44,235 nt of DNA. Source: an uncultured Eubacteriales bacterium. Its GTDB lineage: Bacteria > Bacillota > Clostridia > Lachnospirales > Bianqueaceae. How positions within the stretch are numbered: the stretch's first letter is position 1; each line of letters opens with the position of its first letter. The notes beneath the pieces are model-generated. The model searched no databases and had not been told where the DNA came from. It worked only from the letters and a program-made list of their open reading frames with translations. The stretch lies in contig ONBQ01000061.1 in assembly GCA_900316145.1 (NCBI GenBank), forward strand, positions 1 to 44,235, written 5' to 3'. The translations under genes and the position numbers were made by a program. Of the stretch, positions 1-8,078 are shown piece after piece.

Positions 1-105
1 CTTTTTGCCCAGGTACGCTACGCGGATCTTTTCCAGTTCGCTGCTTTCCCGGACCTGCTGCACTTCTTCCCGAAATCTACGGGAGAGTTCTTCGATGTTC
101 TGCAT
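1..105 (-). CDS. pheS: Phenylalanyl-tRNA synthetase alpha subunit, N-terminal fragment (runs off the window)
   Basis: Only the first 35 codons are present. The peptide begins MQNIEELSRRF and reaches VAYLGKK, the charged coiled-coil start and 'YLGKKG' block typical of bacterial PheS. The ATG lies at 105-103, with an AAAGGA ribosome binding site just upstream on the minus strand. PheS is the catalytic alpha subunit of the (alpha beta)2 enzyme that charges tRNA-Phe, and pheT normally follows. The call is backed by the T-box leader directly upstream, whose candidate specifier codon is a Phe codon. The catalytic motifs lie outside the window. Confidence 0.85.
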   Translation of the reverse strand, partial: MQNIEELSRRFREEVQQVRESSELEKIRVAYLGKK

Positions 106-123
106 GTCTATGTCCTTTCATAA

Positions 124-361
124 ATAAATCCCCGTCCAAGACATTGGACGGGGTTTGATTCCGTGGTACCACCAATTTTCAAAGCGTACACAAACTTACG
201 CTTCCTCATTGTGCCCTGTAATGCAGTGGCCTGCAGCCCCAAAGGGCAGCTCCGATATCTGAAATTCATCACCACCGTGACCTTAGCCCCGCTTGCAGCC
301 GATGACGGACCCTCTCTGAAAGTACTTGTGATGACTACTGAATATATCTTCTACGCATTTC
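124..361 (-). promoter_or_regulatory. T-box riboswitch leader of pheS (Phe specifier)
   Basis: Reading leftwards, the leader contains a GA-rich box (CAGAGAGGG, about 318-310) and a specifier region GATGAATTTC with a candidate UUC codon at 263-261. The T-box core GGTGGTACCACGG lies at 173-161. A terminator follows: CCCCGTCCAA paired with TTGGACGGGG (153-144 and 139-130), then a U-rich run. The UGGU of the T-box core would pair with the ACCA end of tRNA-Phe. Uncharged tRNA-Phe is expected to stabilise the antiterminator and turn on pheS. The element class is clear from the sequence; the exact stem I fold was not computed. Confidence 0.88.
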
Positions 362-367
362 CCAAGT

Positions 368-397
368 AGTATATCACTCCTACCGCCGCATTGTCAA
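368..397 (-). promoter_or_regulatory. Promoter of the pheS T-box transcript
   Basis: On the minus strand there is a perfect -35 TTGACA (397-392), an 18-base spacer and a -10 TATACT (373-368). Transcription would begin near 361, giving a leader of about 255 nt before the pheS start codon. Confidence 0.8.
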
Positions 398-431
398 TGA
401 AATTTCACTTCCCTTTACTGTAAATATATGG

Positions 432-437
432 TATACT
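432..437 (+). promoter_or_regulatory. Extended -10 promoter of the DUF5711 operon
   Basis: TGGTATACT at 429-437 matches an extended -10 (TG-N-TATACT). No good -35 lies at 17 bases, which is common for extended -10 promoters. The start point near 444 lies downstream of the in-frame ATG at 442, which argues that translation begins at 493. Confidence 0.55.
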
Positions 438-492
438 TGCGATGCCAGGGTCAAAATGGGACCCGTATTATAGATTTAGAAAGAGAGTTTAT

Positions 493-1782
493 ATGAAACC
501 TGAAGATATTCACTGGCTGGACGAGGAGCAGACCGAAGAGCCGGAGGAAATGCCTGAAGAGACCGAAGAGTCTGAAGAAGAAAAAGAAGAGGAAGTCTCG
601 CAGCCATCTGATTCCGCCGCCCCTTCAAGAAAAAAGCCCAAGCTTTGGATCATCATTTTGATCTTTTTTGTTGCCGCTGTGGCCGTGTTTTTCCTCTCCG
701 GAGGGTATGACCGGTTCTTTGGCGGCGAAAAGGCCCGCACGCTGACTCAGGCCACGGACCCCATCGATTATGCCGCAGACAGTTTCACGCATATCCGCCC
801 CTTTGAAGGCATGGCCATCAACGCCGGTATTGACGGTGTCAAGGTCTACAAGACCAACGGCGAGATGCTCTGGGATCAGCCCTATACCATGACTACGCCG
901 TATCTGTGCGTATCCGGCCCGTACGCGGCCGTGGCAGATCTGGGCGAGCGCCACATCCTGCTGCTGAACAAGGACGGGCTTGTCTCTGACATCACCACCG
1001 AATCCACGCTTCTTTACTGCACCGTCAATCCCACCGGTTGCACGGCCGTCATCATGGAAAACGCGGGCAGCAATATCCTGGCTGTGTATGATAAAGACGG
1101 AAACGTCCTCGTGCGCCGCGTTACCTACAGTGACCTGGATGGCATTCCGGTCAGCATCGCCATCAATGATGACGCGACCAGCATGGCCACCTCCTACGCT
1201 ATTTACACAGAGACCTCGCTGCGCAGCGCTGTCACCCTGTTCAACCTGACAGATACCGCGGCAGATTCCATCGACCGCATCGCCGGCAACTATAACTATA
1301 CGGATACTCTGGTCACCGATCTTTGCTACATGGATGATATGCTGTTTGTCGTCGGTGACAACAAGCTGGCGGGCATCCGTACCAGCGGCAATACGGCTGA
1401 AGTCTGGAGCGAGGATCTGTCCTACCAGATCACCTCGTTCGGATTCGGCGATGATTATCTGGCCGTCCATCTTGGCAGCGGTCTGATCGGCGTCGCCGGC
1501 GAGCCCGAAAATGATTTTCTGATCATCGGTCAGGACGGTTCCCATCGTCTGGAACAGAAGACGGCGGATTTCCGTTCCGTATGGGTCTCCAATGACACAG
1601 CGATCGTGCAGGACGGGTTCGATTATACCGCTTTGAATAAAAACGGAGAGGCGCTTTGGAGCATGAAGGCGGAGACCGGCATGCAGCTTTGGTCTCTGAC
1701 TGACAAGCTGGCCTTTGGCAACACCGGCAGTGCCCTGCAGTTTTTCAAGGTCGTCACAACTGATGAAGAGGTGAATTCCTGA
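493..1782 (+). CDS. DUF5711-like membrane-anchored beta-propeller protein
   Basis: A 429-aa protein. It has an acidic, Glu-rich cytoplasmic N terminus (residues 1-50), one membrane segment (WIIILIFFVAAVAVFFLS, about 60-78) and a long extracytoplasmic part. That part consists of repeated blades such as 'VYDKDGNVL' and 'LNKNGEALW', as in PQQ/WD-like propellers. It resembles the DUF5711 family of Clostridia, whose function is unknown. The ATG at 493 is preferred to 442 because the likely transcription start is near 444 and AAAGAGAG lies just upstream. Its stop overlaps the next start by one base, so it is co-translated with cvpA. Confidence 0.75.
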   Translation: MKPEDIHWLDEEQTEEPEEMPEETEESEEEKEEEVSQPSDSAAPSRKKPKLWIIILIFFVAAVAVFFLSGGYDRFFGGEKARTLTQATDPIDYAADSFTHIRPFEGMAINAGIDGVKVYKTNGEMLWDQPYTMTTPYLCVSGPYAAVADLGERHILLLNKDGLVSDITTESTLLYCTVNPTGCTAVIMENAGSNILAVYDKDGNVLVRRVTYSDLDGIPVSIAINDDATSMATSYAIYTETSLRSAVTLFNLTDTAADSIDRIAGNYNYTDTLVTDLCYMDDMLFVVGDNKLAGIRTSGNTAEVWSEDLSYQITSFGFGDDYLAVHLGSGLIGVAGEPENDFLIIGQDGSHRLEQKTADFRSVWVSNDTAIVQDGFDYTALNKNGEALWSMKAETGMQLWSLTDKLAFGNTGSALQFFKVVTTDEEVNS

Positions 1783-2483
1783 TGTCTTCTACCATTTGGA
1801 TCTCCATAATGTTGGATCTGATCGTAGTCGGGCTTATCGTGCTTGGCGCTTCCCTCGGCTACATAAAAGGGTTCATGAAAACAGCCTATCATCTCGTTTC
1901 CTGGATTCTGTCCTTTATCCTGACCAAGCTGTTCTATCCTTTTACGGTGCGGTTTTTGAAGCTAACCAGTCTGTCCAATACGATCTCCGCCGGGATCGGC
2001 AAGTTCCTGTCCCTGCCCACGGTCGCGGCCGAAAGCGCGCAGAAGACCATTTCCGGGCTGAACATCCCGTCCGGTCTGAAGCAGAGCCTGCTGGAAAACA
2101 ACAATTATGAAGTCTATGAGATCCTGGGCGTTAACTCTTTGAATGAGTATATCCAGGCTTTTCTGACCAATATGGTCATCAACGCGATGGCTATCCTGAT
2201 CACGTTTCTGGTGGTCATCCTGTTGATCAAACTGGCCGCCGTACTGATGGACATCGTGGATAAGCTGCCGGTGTTGCATACCCTGAACCATGCGTTAGGA
2301 CTTATTTTCGGTCTTTTAAACGGCGTGATCTACGTCTTTATCTTCTGCCTGGTCCTGACCCTTCTTGGCGCGTTTGAGCCGATGGCGCCCTTGTATCCGG
2401 CCATTTCCGGATCTCTTCTCACCAACCTGTTCTATAACAATAACATTCTTCTGGAGTCTTTATTAAAGATCTTCAGCCACTAA
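1782..2483 (+). CDS. CvpA family membrane protein
   Basis: A 233-aa protein beginning with a CvpA-type segment (LDLIVVGLIVLGASLGYIKG) and containing about four hydrophobic helices. The Gly-rich first helix followed by 'KGF' is typical of CvpA (colicin V production) proteins. In other bacteria these are linked to envelope homeostasis, cell division and purF-linked loci. The ATG overlaps the upstream stop (TGATG). The stretch between helices 2 and 3 (about residues 65-120) is amphipathic and extracytoplasmic or peripheral. Function in this organism is not established. Confidence 0.85.
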   Translation: MSSTIWISIMLDLIVVGLIVLGASLGYIKGFMKTAYHLVSWILSFILTKLFYPFTVRFLKLTSLSNTISAGIGKFLSLPTVAAESAQKTISGLNIPSGLKQSLLENNNYEVYEILGVNSLNEYIQAFLTNMVINAMAILITFLVVILLIKLAAVLMDIVDKLPVLHTLNHALGLIFGLLNGVIYVFIFCLVLTLLGAFEPMAPLYPAISGSLLTNLFYNNNILLESLLKIFSH

Positions 2484-2496
2484 GGAGCTTAGGCCT

Positions 2497-2667
2497 ATGC
2501 AATGCGAATTCTGCTTGAATTATGAATATGATGAAGACCTTGCGGAAGAAGTCTGCGTGATCGATATGGACGAGGATGAGTTCTACCGTATCCGCCAGAT
2601 GGGCGAACAGAACTGTCCCTTCTTCCGTGTCGATAATGAATATAAGATCGTAGAAAAACAAAACTGA
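2497..2667 (+). CDS. Small DUF6472-like protein
   Basis: A 56-aa protein beginning MQCEFCLNYEYDED, with a CxxC near the N terminus, then 'CVIDMDEDEF' and a 'CPFF' motif with a fourth Cys. The pattern matches the DUF6472 family of short Cys-containing proteins from Clostridia, and the four cysteines could bind a metal. AAGGAG at 2482-2487 sits at good spacing before the ATG. It lies between cvpA and the ROK kinase with short gaps, so it belongs to this operon. Function unknown. Confidence 0.78.
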   Translation: MQCEFCLNYEYDEDLAEEVCVIDMDEDEFYRIRQMGEQNCPFFRVDNEYKIVEKQN

Positions 2668-2689
2668 AATCATATAAGGAGGCACTATT

Positions 2690-3562
2690 ATGTTATTAGG
2701 CGGTATTGAAGCCGGCGGAACCAAAATGGTCCTGGCTATCGGCGATGAAAACGGCAACATTTTTGAGAAGGCGACCATTCCTACAGATACACCGGATGTG
2801 TCCGTACCGAAAATGATCGAATTCTTTCAGGGCAAGGGCATCGAAGCACTGGGCATCGGATGTTTCGGCCCGGTCGATCTGCACAAGGATTCTCCTACGT
2901 ATGGTTATATCACCACCACGCCGAAACCCGGCTGGAGTTTCTATGATTTTGCCGGCGCCTTCCGCAAAGCGCTCAATGTTCCGGTCGGTTTTGACCTTGA
3001 TGTCAACGCGGCGGTCCTGGGTGAGGTCACCTGGGGCGCGGCCAAAGACTGCGGTGTCGCCATCTACATCACCATCGGTACCGGCGTCGGTGTCGGCGTA
3101 AGCGTAGACGGTAAGCTCTTGCACGGCCTCATCCATCCGGAAGCCGGTCATGTGATCCTGACCCGTCACCCAGAGGATACGTACAAGGGTCACTGCCCGT
3201 TCCATGGCAACTGCCTGGAAGGCATGGCCGCCGGTCCCGCTGTAGAAGAACGTTGGGGCAAAAAAGGCGTTGAGCTGCAGGACAATCCCAAAGTCTGGGA
3301 GATCGAAAGCTATTACATTGCCCAGGCCATTACCAACTATATCCTCTGCTACTCTCCGGAAAAGGTCATTCTCTGGGGCGGCGTCATGCATCAGGAGCAA
3401 ATGTTCCCCTTGATCCGCAAACAGGTGCAGGAGATGCTCGCCGGTTATCTCAACTCTCCCATGATCACCGAGCATATCGATGATTACATCGTAGCGCCGG
3501 GCCTTGGCGATGAGCCGGGCATCAAAGGCGCGCTTCGTCTTGCCTATCAGGAGCTTTTATGA
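2690..3562 (+). CDS. ROK family sugar kinase (fructokinase-like)
   Basis: A 290-aa protein with the ROK signatures. GGIEAGGTKM (residues 4-13) is the N-terminal phosphate-binding loop. DLDVNAAVLGE (102-112) holds the catalytic Asp near 104, GTGVGVGV (130-137) follows, and the zinc site EAGH...HCPFHGNC covers 151-175. It most resembles ScrK/GmuE-type fructokinases, which phosphorylate fructose or mannose with ATP in the cytoplasm. It is preceded by AGGAGG and overlaps the next gene by four bases (ATGA). The exact sugar cannot be read from the sequence. Confidence 0.85.
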   Translation: MLLGGIEAGGTKMVLAIGDENGNIFEKATIPTDTPDVSVPKMIEFFQGKGIEALGIGCFGPVDLHKDSPTYGYITTTPKPGWSFYDFAGAFRKALNVPVGFDLDVNAAVLGEVTWGAAKDCGVAIYITIGTGVGVGVSVDGKLLHGLIHPEAGHVILTRHPEDTYKGHCPFHGNCLEGMAAGPAVEERWGKKGVELQDNPKVWEIESYYIAQAITNYILCYSPEKVILWGGVMHQEQMFPLIRKQVQEMLAGYLNSPMITEHIDDYIVAPGLGDEPGIKGALRLAYQELL

Positions 3563-4377
3563 TCAAAACACTATCCAGGGCCGCACTTTTCGCGGTCCTT
3601 CTTTTCACTTTTTTACTGATGGGGTGTACGCGGACAAAGGAACCCCCTCATTATTCGGTCTCCCAGGGGCCACTTCGGGATTCCTCTTCCTTCAGGGATC
3701 CTGAGCTCGAAAGCGAAGCTGAATCCACCCAGGAGGAGACCACGGAACCTCCGGAAGAAGCCATCTTTGAGGAGCCTTTGACACGTGAGGATTTCTTCGC
3801 GGAACCGCTTCCGGATGATGTGATCAACCGGATGATGGGCGTCTCTTACCCTTATGGGATCGAACCGCCGGTTTCATTGTCCGATCTCTCCTATCTGCAT
3901 CTGTATCATATCGATTTCAACGGGGACACCGCCTTAGGGGAAATGGTCTGTCACAAGGACGTGGCCGAGGACCTGCTGGATATCTTCTATGAGCTTTATG
4001 CGATCCGGTATCCGATCCAGAGCATCCGGCTCATCGATGATTATGAAGGCAACGATGAACTTTCCATGCAGGCCAATAATACCTCCTGTTTCTGTTATCG
4101 TATGGTGGATGGAGAGACTTATCTGTCCAGCCACTCCTATGGCCGGTCGGTGGATCTGAACCCCTTATATAACCCGATGGTCAGCCTGTTTGAGGGCAAG
4201 ACCTATTATTCCCCGCGCGCCGGCCGGGAATATGGAGATCGGAGCCGTGATTTCGATCATAAGATCACCAAGGAGGATCCGGCTTTTCAGATCTTCAACG
4301 ATCACGGCTTTTACTGGGGCGGCTCGTGGACGGGTCCCAGACAGGATTATATGCATTTTGAGAAGATAGACCAGTAA
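3559..4377 (+). CDS. M15 family D-Ala-D-Ala peptidase-like lipoprotein
   Basis: A 272-aa protein with a lipoprotein signal: a hydrophobic helix, then lipobox LLMGC with Cys23. A Glu/Ser/Thr/Pro-rich linker follows to about residue 85. The C-terminal half carries the M15 zinc-site pattern: SSHSYGRSVDLNP with His192 and Asp199, and YMHFE with His266. This predicts a surface-anchored carboxypeptidase or endopeptidase acting on peptidoglycan stem peptides. The ATG overlaps the kinase stop. It is the last gene of the operon, and a hairpin terminator lies about 40 bases downstream. Confidence 0.82.
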   Translation: MIKTLSRAALFAVLLFTFLLMGCTRTKEPPHYSVSQGPLRDSSSFRDPELESEAESTQEETTEPPEEAIFEEPLTREDFFAEPLPDDVINRMMGVSYPYGIEPPVSLSDLSYLHLYHIDFNGDTALGEMVCHKDVAEDLLDIFYELYAIRYPIQSIRLIDDYEGNDELSMQANNTSCFCYRMVDGETYLSSHSYGRSVDLNPLYNPMVSLFEGKTYYSPRAGREYGDRSRDFDHKITKEDPAFQIFNDHGFYWGGSWTGPRQDYMHFEKIDQ

Positions 4378-4414
4378 GAACGCTCCGCCTCGCTAAAGAC
4401 AAATTCATAAATGT

Positions 4415-4443
4415 AAAAAATCCGGTAGTTAACCGGATTTTTT
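4415..4443. terminator. Bidirectional intrinsic terminator
   Basis: AAAAAATCCGGT pairs with ACCGGATTTTTT around a 5-base loop. The A-run on one side and T-run on the other let it serve both the plus-strand operon ending at 4377 and the minus-strand GH2 gene ending at 4468. Confidence 0.88.
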
Positions 4444-4467
4444 GCCTATATAAGGAAAAGCCGACTC

Positions 4468-6261
4468 TTACAATACTCTATCTCCATTCTCCCGATAGAC
4501 CATGTACGATCCACCCTGGAACCGGATGTTCGTTTCCTCTCCCGGCTTCAGGGTCGGGACCTGGATCCGACCGGCTTCCGTCTGAACATAGTAACCTTTT
4601 ACCGTATAGCACGGAAGATCTTTTCTAGCCGCGAGTGTAAGCGTTTCCCCTTCTTCTTTCACCACCAGCGGAGAGGATTCCCGGCGCAGCACTTCATAAG
4701 AAGGTTTTTCTTTTCCGCAGATGTCTGTGGAACCATGGACACGGCGGCGGTATTTTCCTTCCCCCTCTTCGCCCATCTGGGTGCGATAGTCATTCAAGCT
4801 GAAGTGGATCGTGCCGCCGATCTGGGGATATTTTCGGTAGACCTCCATCTTGTGCTCCAGGTTCTCGGTCCGGGCTTTGTCCCCTCCCGGGAAGGCCGGC
4901 TCGCAGACACCGAATTCCGAAATGACGATGGGCTTGTCAGGTACGGCCCGGATCAGCGCAGACAAGTCCTGGTCAACATCCCGTCCCTGGACCCAGGTTC
5001 CGAAATATTCATTGATCCACAGACTGTCGCTGGATGCGACCGCGTCGTTGGCCGGGTCACGCCACCAGGAATTGCTGACATAGTTGACCAGGCGGTCCGG
5101 ATCCAGCTCTTTGAAGATCTCTTTGACCTTCTGAATGAACTGTTTGCTGTTCTCTTCCTGGCCGCGCATTTCATTGCCGACGCCCCAGGATACGATGCTG
5201 GGGTGATGGCCGTGGGCTGCCACCATCTCTTCCGCCTGCTTGCGGGAAACTTCCAGCAGATGCTCATTCATACCGGGCGATCCGCCCCAGTTCGGGATCT
5301 CCTCCTGCACCAGCATGCCGTGGCGGTCACACCACTCATAGATGGCGTCATCCTGCTGCCAGTGGAACCGGGTGAACACACAGCCGGAACCTTTCAACTG
5401 TTTCAGGATCTTCTTCAGATAGATGACAGGTTCCGCGTTGCCATAGGCGGGGTTGGAACCGGGCATCCACTCTACGCCGCACAGACGCACATATTCCCCA
5501 TTCAGAACGAAGCGCGCTCCATCTGTCTTGAATTCCCTGGCTCCGATCATGACTTCTTTCTGAGAATCACCCTTACGAACGACCAGCCGGTACAGCTTTG
5601 GATGGTCAAAGTGCCACAGTTCCATACCAGGCACTTCAAAAGGCTGTCCCGTGCGTCCCTGCGCTTTCAGTTCCAGCCCGTCATAGACGAACACGTCCGC
5701 TTCGGCATTAGCCTTGACCGTGATGCAGGTATCCGCGAAGTCCTGCCGCTCGCCATATGTTTCGATCTTCGGGCAGACTGATACCTGGATGTCCCGGACG
5801 CCGTCTTTCTCAACGACTTCCAGCTGTACACCGCGGATCAAGCCCCCGTCATCCGCCCAGTCAAAACTGCGATCCACAGGCAAAGCCCGCATGCTGAAGG
5901 AATTATCCACCCTCAGGATGAGCTGGTTCTCTCCTTCCCGGATCGCCTGGCCGATCTCTATGGTAAAAGGAGAAAAGCCGCTGTCATAGTGGCTTCCGAC
6001 CTCCTGACCGTTCAGCCAGATCTCCGTATCCCGGTAAACGCCTCCAAAATGAAGCAGCACATCTTTGTTAAGCCATTCCGGCTCCGCTGTAAATGCGCAG
6101 GCGTACCACATGGAGCCACGGTACTCTTCCAGACCCTCTTCTACATTGACCGTATGGGGCAGTCGAACTTCCTTTGCCTCTGCCGGCAGGCCGCCCCGCC
6201 ACCAGCCTGCTGTAAGCCCTCTTGCTTCGGGATCGATCATAAATTTCCAAGTCTCAAACAT
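4468..6261 (-). CDS. Glycoside hydrolase family 2 (beta-glucuronidase/beta-galactosidase-like)
   Basis: A 597-aa GH2 protein. The N-terminal sugar-binding domain (LPHTVNVEEG, WYACAF, FGGVYRDTEIWLNG) is followed by an immunoglobulin-like middle domain and a TIM barrel. The acid/base Glu lies in SWGVGNEM (about residue 364) and the nucleophile in VISEFGV (about 449). At about 600 residues it resembles compact GH2 beta-glucuronidases or beta-galactosidases more than LacZ; the substrate is not resolved. No signal peptide is seen, so it is cytoplasmic. I chose the ATG at 6261: the GTG at 6270 sits inside the ribosome binding site GAGGTGAA. Confidence 0.85.
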   Translation of the reverse strand: MFETWKFMIDPEARGLTAGWWRGGLPAEAKEVRLPHTVNVEEGLEEYRGSMWYACAFTAEPEWLNKDVLLHFGGVYRDTEIWLNGQEVGSHYDSGFSPFTIEIGQAIREGENQLILRVDNSFSMRALPVDRSFDWADDGGLIRGVQLEVVEKDGVRDIQVSVCPKIETYGERQDFADTCITVKANAEADVFVYDGLELKAQGRTGQPFEVPGMELWHFDHPKLYRLVVRKGDSQKEVMIGAREFKTDGARFVLNGEYVRLCGVEWMPGSNPAYGNAEPVIYLKKILKQLKGSGCVFTRFHWQQDDAIYEWCDRHGMLVQEEIPNWGGSPGMNEHLLEVSRKQAEEMVAAHGHHPSIVSWGVGNEMRGQEENSKQFIQKVKEIFKELDPDRLVNYVSNSWWRDPANDAVASSDSLWINEYFGTWVQGRDVDQDLSALIRAVPDKPIVISEFGVCEPAFPGGDKARTENLEHKMEVYRKYPQIGGTIHFSLNDYRTQMGEEGEGKYRRRVHGSTDICGKEKPSYEVLRRESSPLVVKEEGETLTLAARKDLPCYTVKGYYVQTEAGRIQVPTLKPGEETNIRFQGGSYMVYRENGDRVL

Positions 6262-6278
6262 ATCTTTCACCTCACTGA

Positions 6279-6309
6279 AAAAGGATGTAGCTTCATACTA
6301 CATCCTTTT
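6279..6309 (-). terminator. Strong hairpin terminator just upstream of the GH2 ribosome binding site
   Basis: Perfect 12-bp stem AAAAGGATGTAG / CTACATCCTTTT with a 7-base loop. On the minus strand it follows the MATE gene and ends in a T-run that lies about 6 bases before the GAGGTG of the GH2 gene. It can end MATE transcripts or act as an attenuator for GH2. Confidence 0.8.
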
Positions 6310-6360
6310 CTGATATTATGGAATATCTTATTCTCTCCATTGCATGGACTATCTTCCACC

Positions 6361-7722
6361 TTAAGCCTCTCTGGTCAGCTGCTTGATCCACTTATAGCGG
6401 TTGACTTTGATCACCGCTACGATGCACTTCAGGATCTGGTCACATTTCAGACAGGCATACACGACCCAAGGCTGCGCGTGGAAGACAAAAGCGGCCAACA
6501 ACGCGGAAGGGATCACCACGCCCCACACAAAGATCATATCATTGACAAAAACGAAATGGGTGGCGCCGCCCGCCCGGACGATACCGGTGAGCGTGGACAT
6601 CTGATAGGCCGTGCCCACCATCGTAATGGACAAAACTGTCAAAAGCTGGGTGGCCATCTTAATGGTCTCCGGCGTCATATCCCCATAGATGGACAGCCAT
6701 ACCGGCCGCATCAGGAAGAGGGTCGCCCCGCTGATCACGCCTACGATCAGGAACACGATCTGCAAGGTCTTGGAATAATCCTTCACCTTCTCATAATCGC
6801 CGGAACCGACCGTTTTACCGATCACGATGGCGGCCGCGCCGGCTACGCCATAGACCGCGACGGCGGCGATCTGGAAAATAGTATTGACGATGCTGACTGA
6901 GGCGATCGCTGTCTCACCCAGTCGGCCGATGATGGCCCCCTGCACGGAGGTATTTAAGCCCCAGATGATATCACCCGCGATGACCGGCAGGCCATAACGG
7001 AAATAATCCTTTCGCAAAAGCTTATCGAAGCGCAGCAAGGCGGAAAAACGGAATCGAAGCTTCTTATCGACTTTCCGGACATAGGTCACGATGACCAGGA
7101 ATTCCACGATGCGGGCGGTCAATGTCGCGATGGCCGCGCCTTGGACGCCCAGTCTGGGGAAACCCCAGTGACCAAAGATCAGTAGCCAGTTCAGGGAAAC
7201 ATTGACGATCAGCGTGAACAAGGACACGATCATGCCGATGCGCACGTTCTCTACACTGCGCATGACGGCGATCAGGACGTTGGTCACGCAGAAGAACAGG
7301 TAGGTAAAGCAGATGATACGGATATAGCCCGCTCCGACCCGAATGACCTCTGCCTCGTTGGTGAACAAAGATACCACCTGCGTCGGGAAGAAGAAAACGA
7401 CCGCCCATGTTACCAGACCGATGCCGATCGCGAAACGCAGGGTAATGGCACCGATGCTGCTGACGCTCTTGGTATCCCGCTTGCCCCAATACTGGGTAGC
7501 CAGCACGGAACAGGAGGTGGACAGGCCGATCACGAGCATCTGGATAAAACTCATGACCTGGTTGGCCATGAACACGCCGGAAAGGGCGGTTTCTCCCAAA
7601 GAACCGACCATGATGTTGTCCGCCAGGGTGACCAGATAGGTGATGATATTCTGCAGGACGATCGGCACGGTCAAGGCCAGCAGGTTGGTATAGAACTTTT
7701 TATCTTTGACGATCTTAGCCAT
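6361..7722 (-). CDS. MATE family multidrug/solute exporter
   Basis: A 453-aa integral membrane protein with about 12 hydrophobic helices in two homologous halves. Typical MATE features are 'LTVPIVLQNIITYLVTLADNI' near the start and 'ATQYWGKRD' after helix 2. The second half repeats the 'GLPVIAGDIIWGLN' type motif. MATE proteins export cationic drugs or metabolites using Na+ or H+ gradients. It is preceded by GGAGC and lies 12 bases after the small upstream gene, so the two form an operon. The substrate is unknown. Confidence 0.9.
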   Translation of the reverse strand: MAKIVKDKKFYTNLLALTVPIVLQNIITYLVTLADNIMVGSLGETALSGVFMANQVMSFIQMLVIGLSTSCSVLATQYWGKRDTKSVSSIGAITLRFAIGIGLVTWAVVFFFPTQVVSLFTNEAEVIRVGAGYIRIICFTYLFFCVTNVLIAVMRSVENVRIGMIVSLFTLIVNVSLNWLLIFGHWGFPRLGVQGAAIATLTARIVEFLVIVTYVRKVDKKLRFRFSALLRFDKLLRKDYFRYGLPVIAGDIIWGLNTSVQGAIIGRLGETAIASVSIVNTIFQIAAVAVYGVAGAAAIVIGKTVGSGDYEKVKDYSKTLQIVFLIVGVISGATLFLMRPVWLSIYGDMTPETIKMATQLLTVLSITMVGTAYQMSTLTGIVRAGGATHFVFVNDMIFVWGVVIPSALLAAFVFHAQPWVVYACLKCDQILKCIVAVIKVNRYKWIKQLTREA

Positions 7723-7734
7723 GAAATGCTCCGT

Positions 7735-8019
7735 TTACAGACCGAAGTCCTTATCCTCTTCATCGATCAGTTCCAGCTCAAAACGCGTAAAATTGATCGG
7801 TTCAATAAAATGATCCTGGTGGAATTCCGTCCGTCCGAAATCCAGGATGTCCTTCTCGTTGCCGGCGAACCAGATCGGCCGCGGCAGATCCATTTGAAGG
7901 ACCATCTCATCTACGCAGAGTTTTACTTTCGCGACCAGTGGAAGCTCCCCTTCCGGAAGGTCCAAGGTCATCTGTTGCTGTGTGCGGTGTCCCCGCATGA
8001 TCCGGCCCCAAAGCTGCAT
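7735..8019 (-). CDS. Small conserved protein of unknown function
   Basis: A 94-aa soluble protein beginning MQLWGRIMRGHRTQQQ. It contains 'RPIWF', 'RTEFHQDHFIEPINF' and an acidic end 'ELIDEEDKDFGL'. I recall similar short proteins in Clostridia with the pattern IWL...F.QDxFIE.IxF...E.xxIEED, but no name or function. The second ATG (8019) is chosen because AAGGAG lies eight bases before it; the first ATG (8025) is only two bases away. It is the first gene of the transcript that includes the MATE exporter. Confidence 0.65.
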   Translation of the reverse strand: MQLWGRIMRGHRTQQQMTLDLPEGELPLVAKVKLCVDEMVLQMDLPRPIWFAGNEKDILDFGRTEFHQDHFIEPINFTRFELELIDEEDKDFGL

Positions 8020-8049
8020 AGTCATCTCTCCTTTTTTATATCTTATGAG

Positions 8050-8078
8050 AGTATACGCTCAATTTTCCTTGGTTGCAA
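8050..8078 (-). promoter_or_regulatory. Minus-strand promoter of the small protein/MATE transcript
   Basis: The -35 TTGCAA (8078-8073), 17 bases and -10 TATACT (8055-8050). The -35 hexamer is a palindrome and is the same six bases used by the plus-strand channel promoter. Confidence 0.65.

Noticed and set aside
163-369. Open frame of 68 codons on the plus strand
   Set aside because: It is antisense to the T-box leader of pheS, has no ribosome binding site and encodes no recognisable protein.
442-492. Upstream ATG for the DUF5711 gene at 442
   Set aside because: The extended -10 at 432-437 would start transcription at about 444, after this ATG, and the ATG at 493 has a purine-rich site in front.
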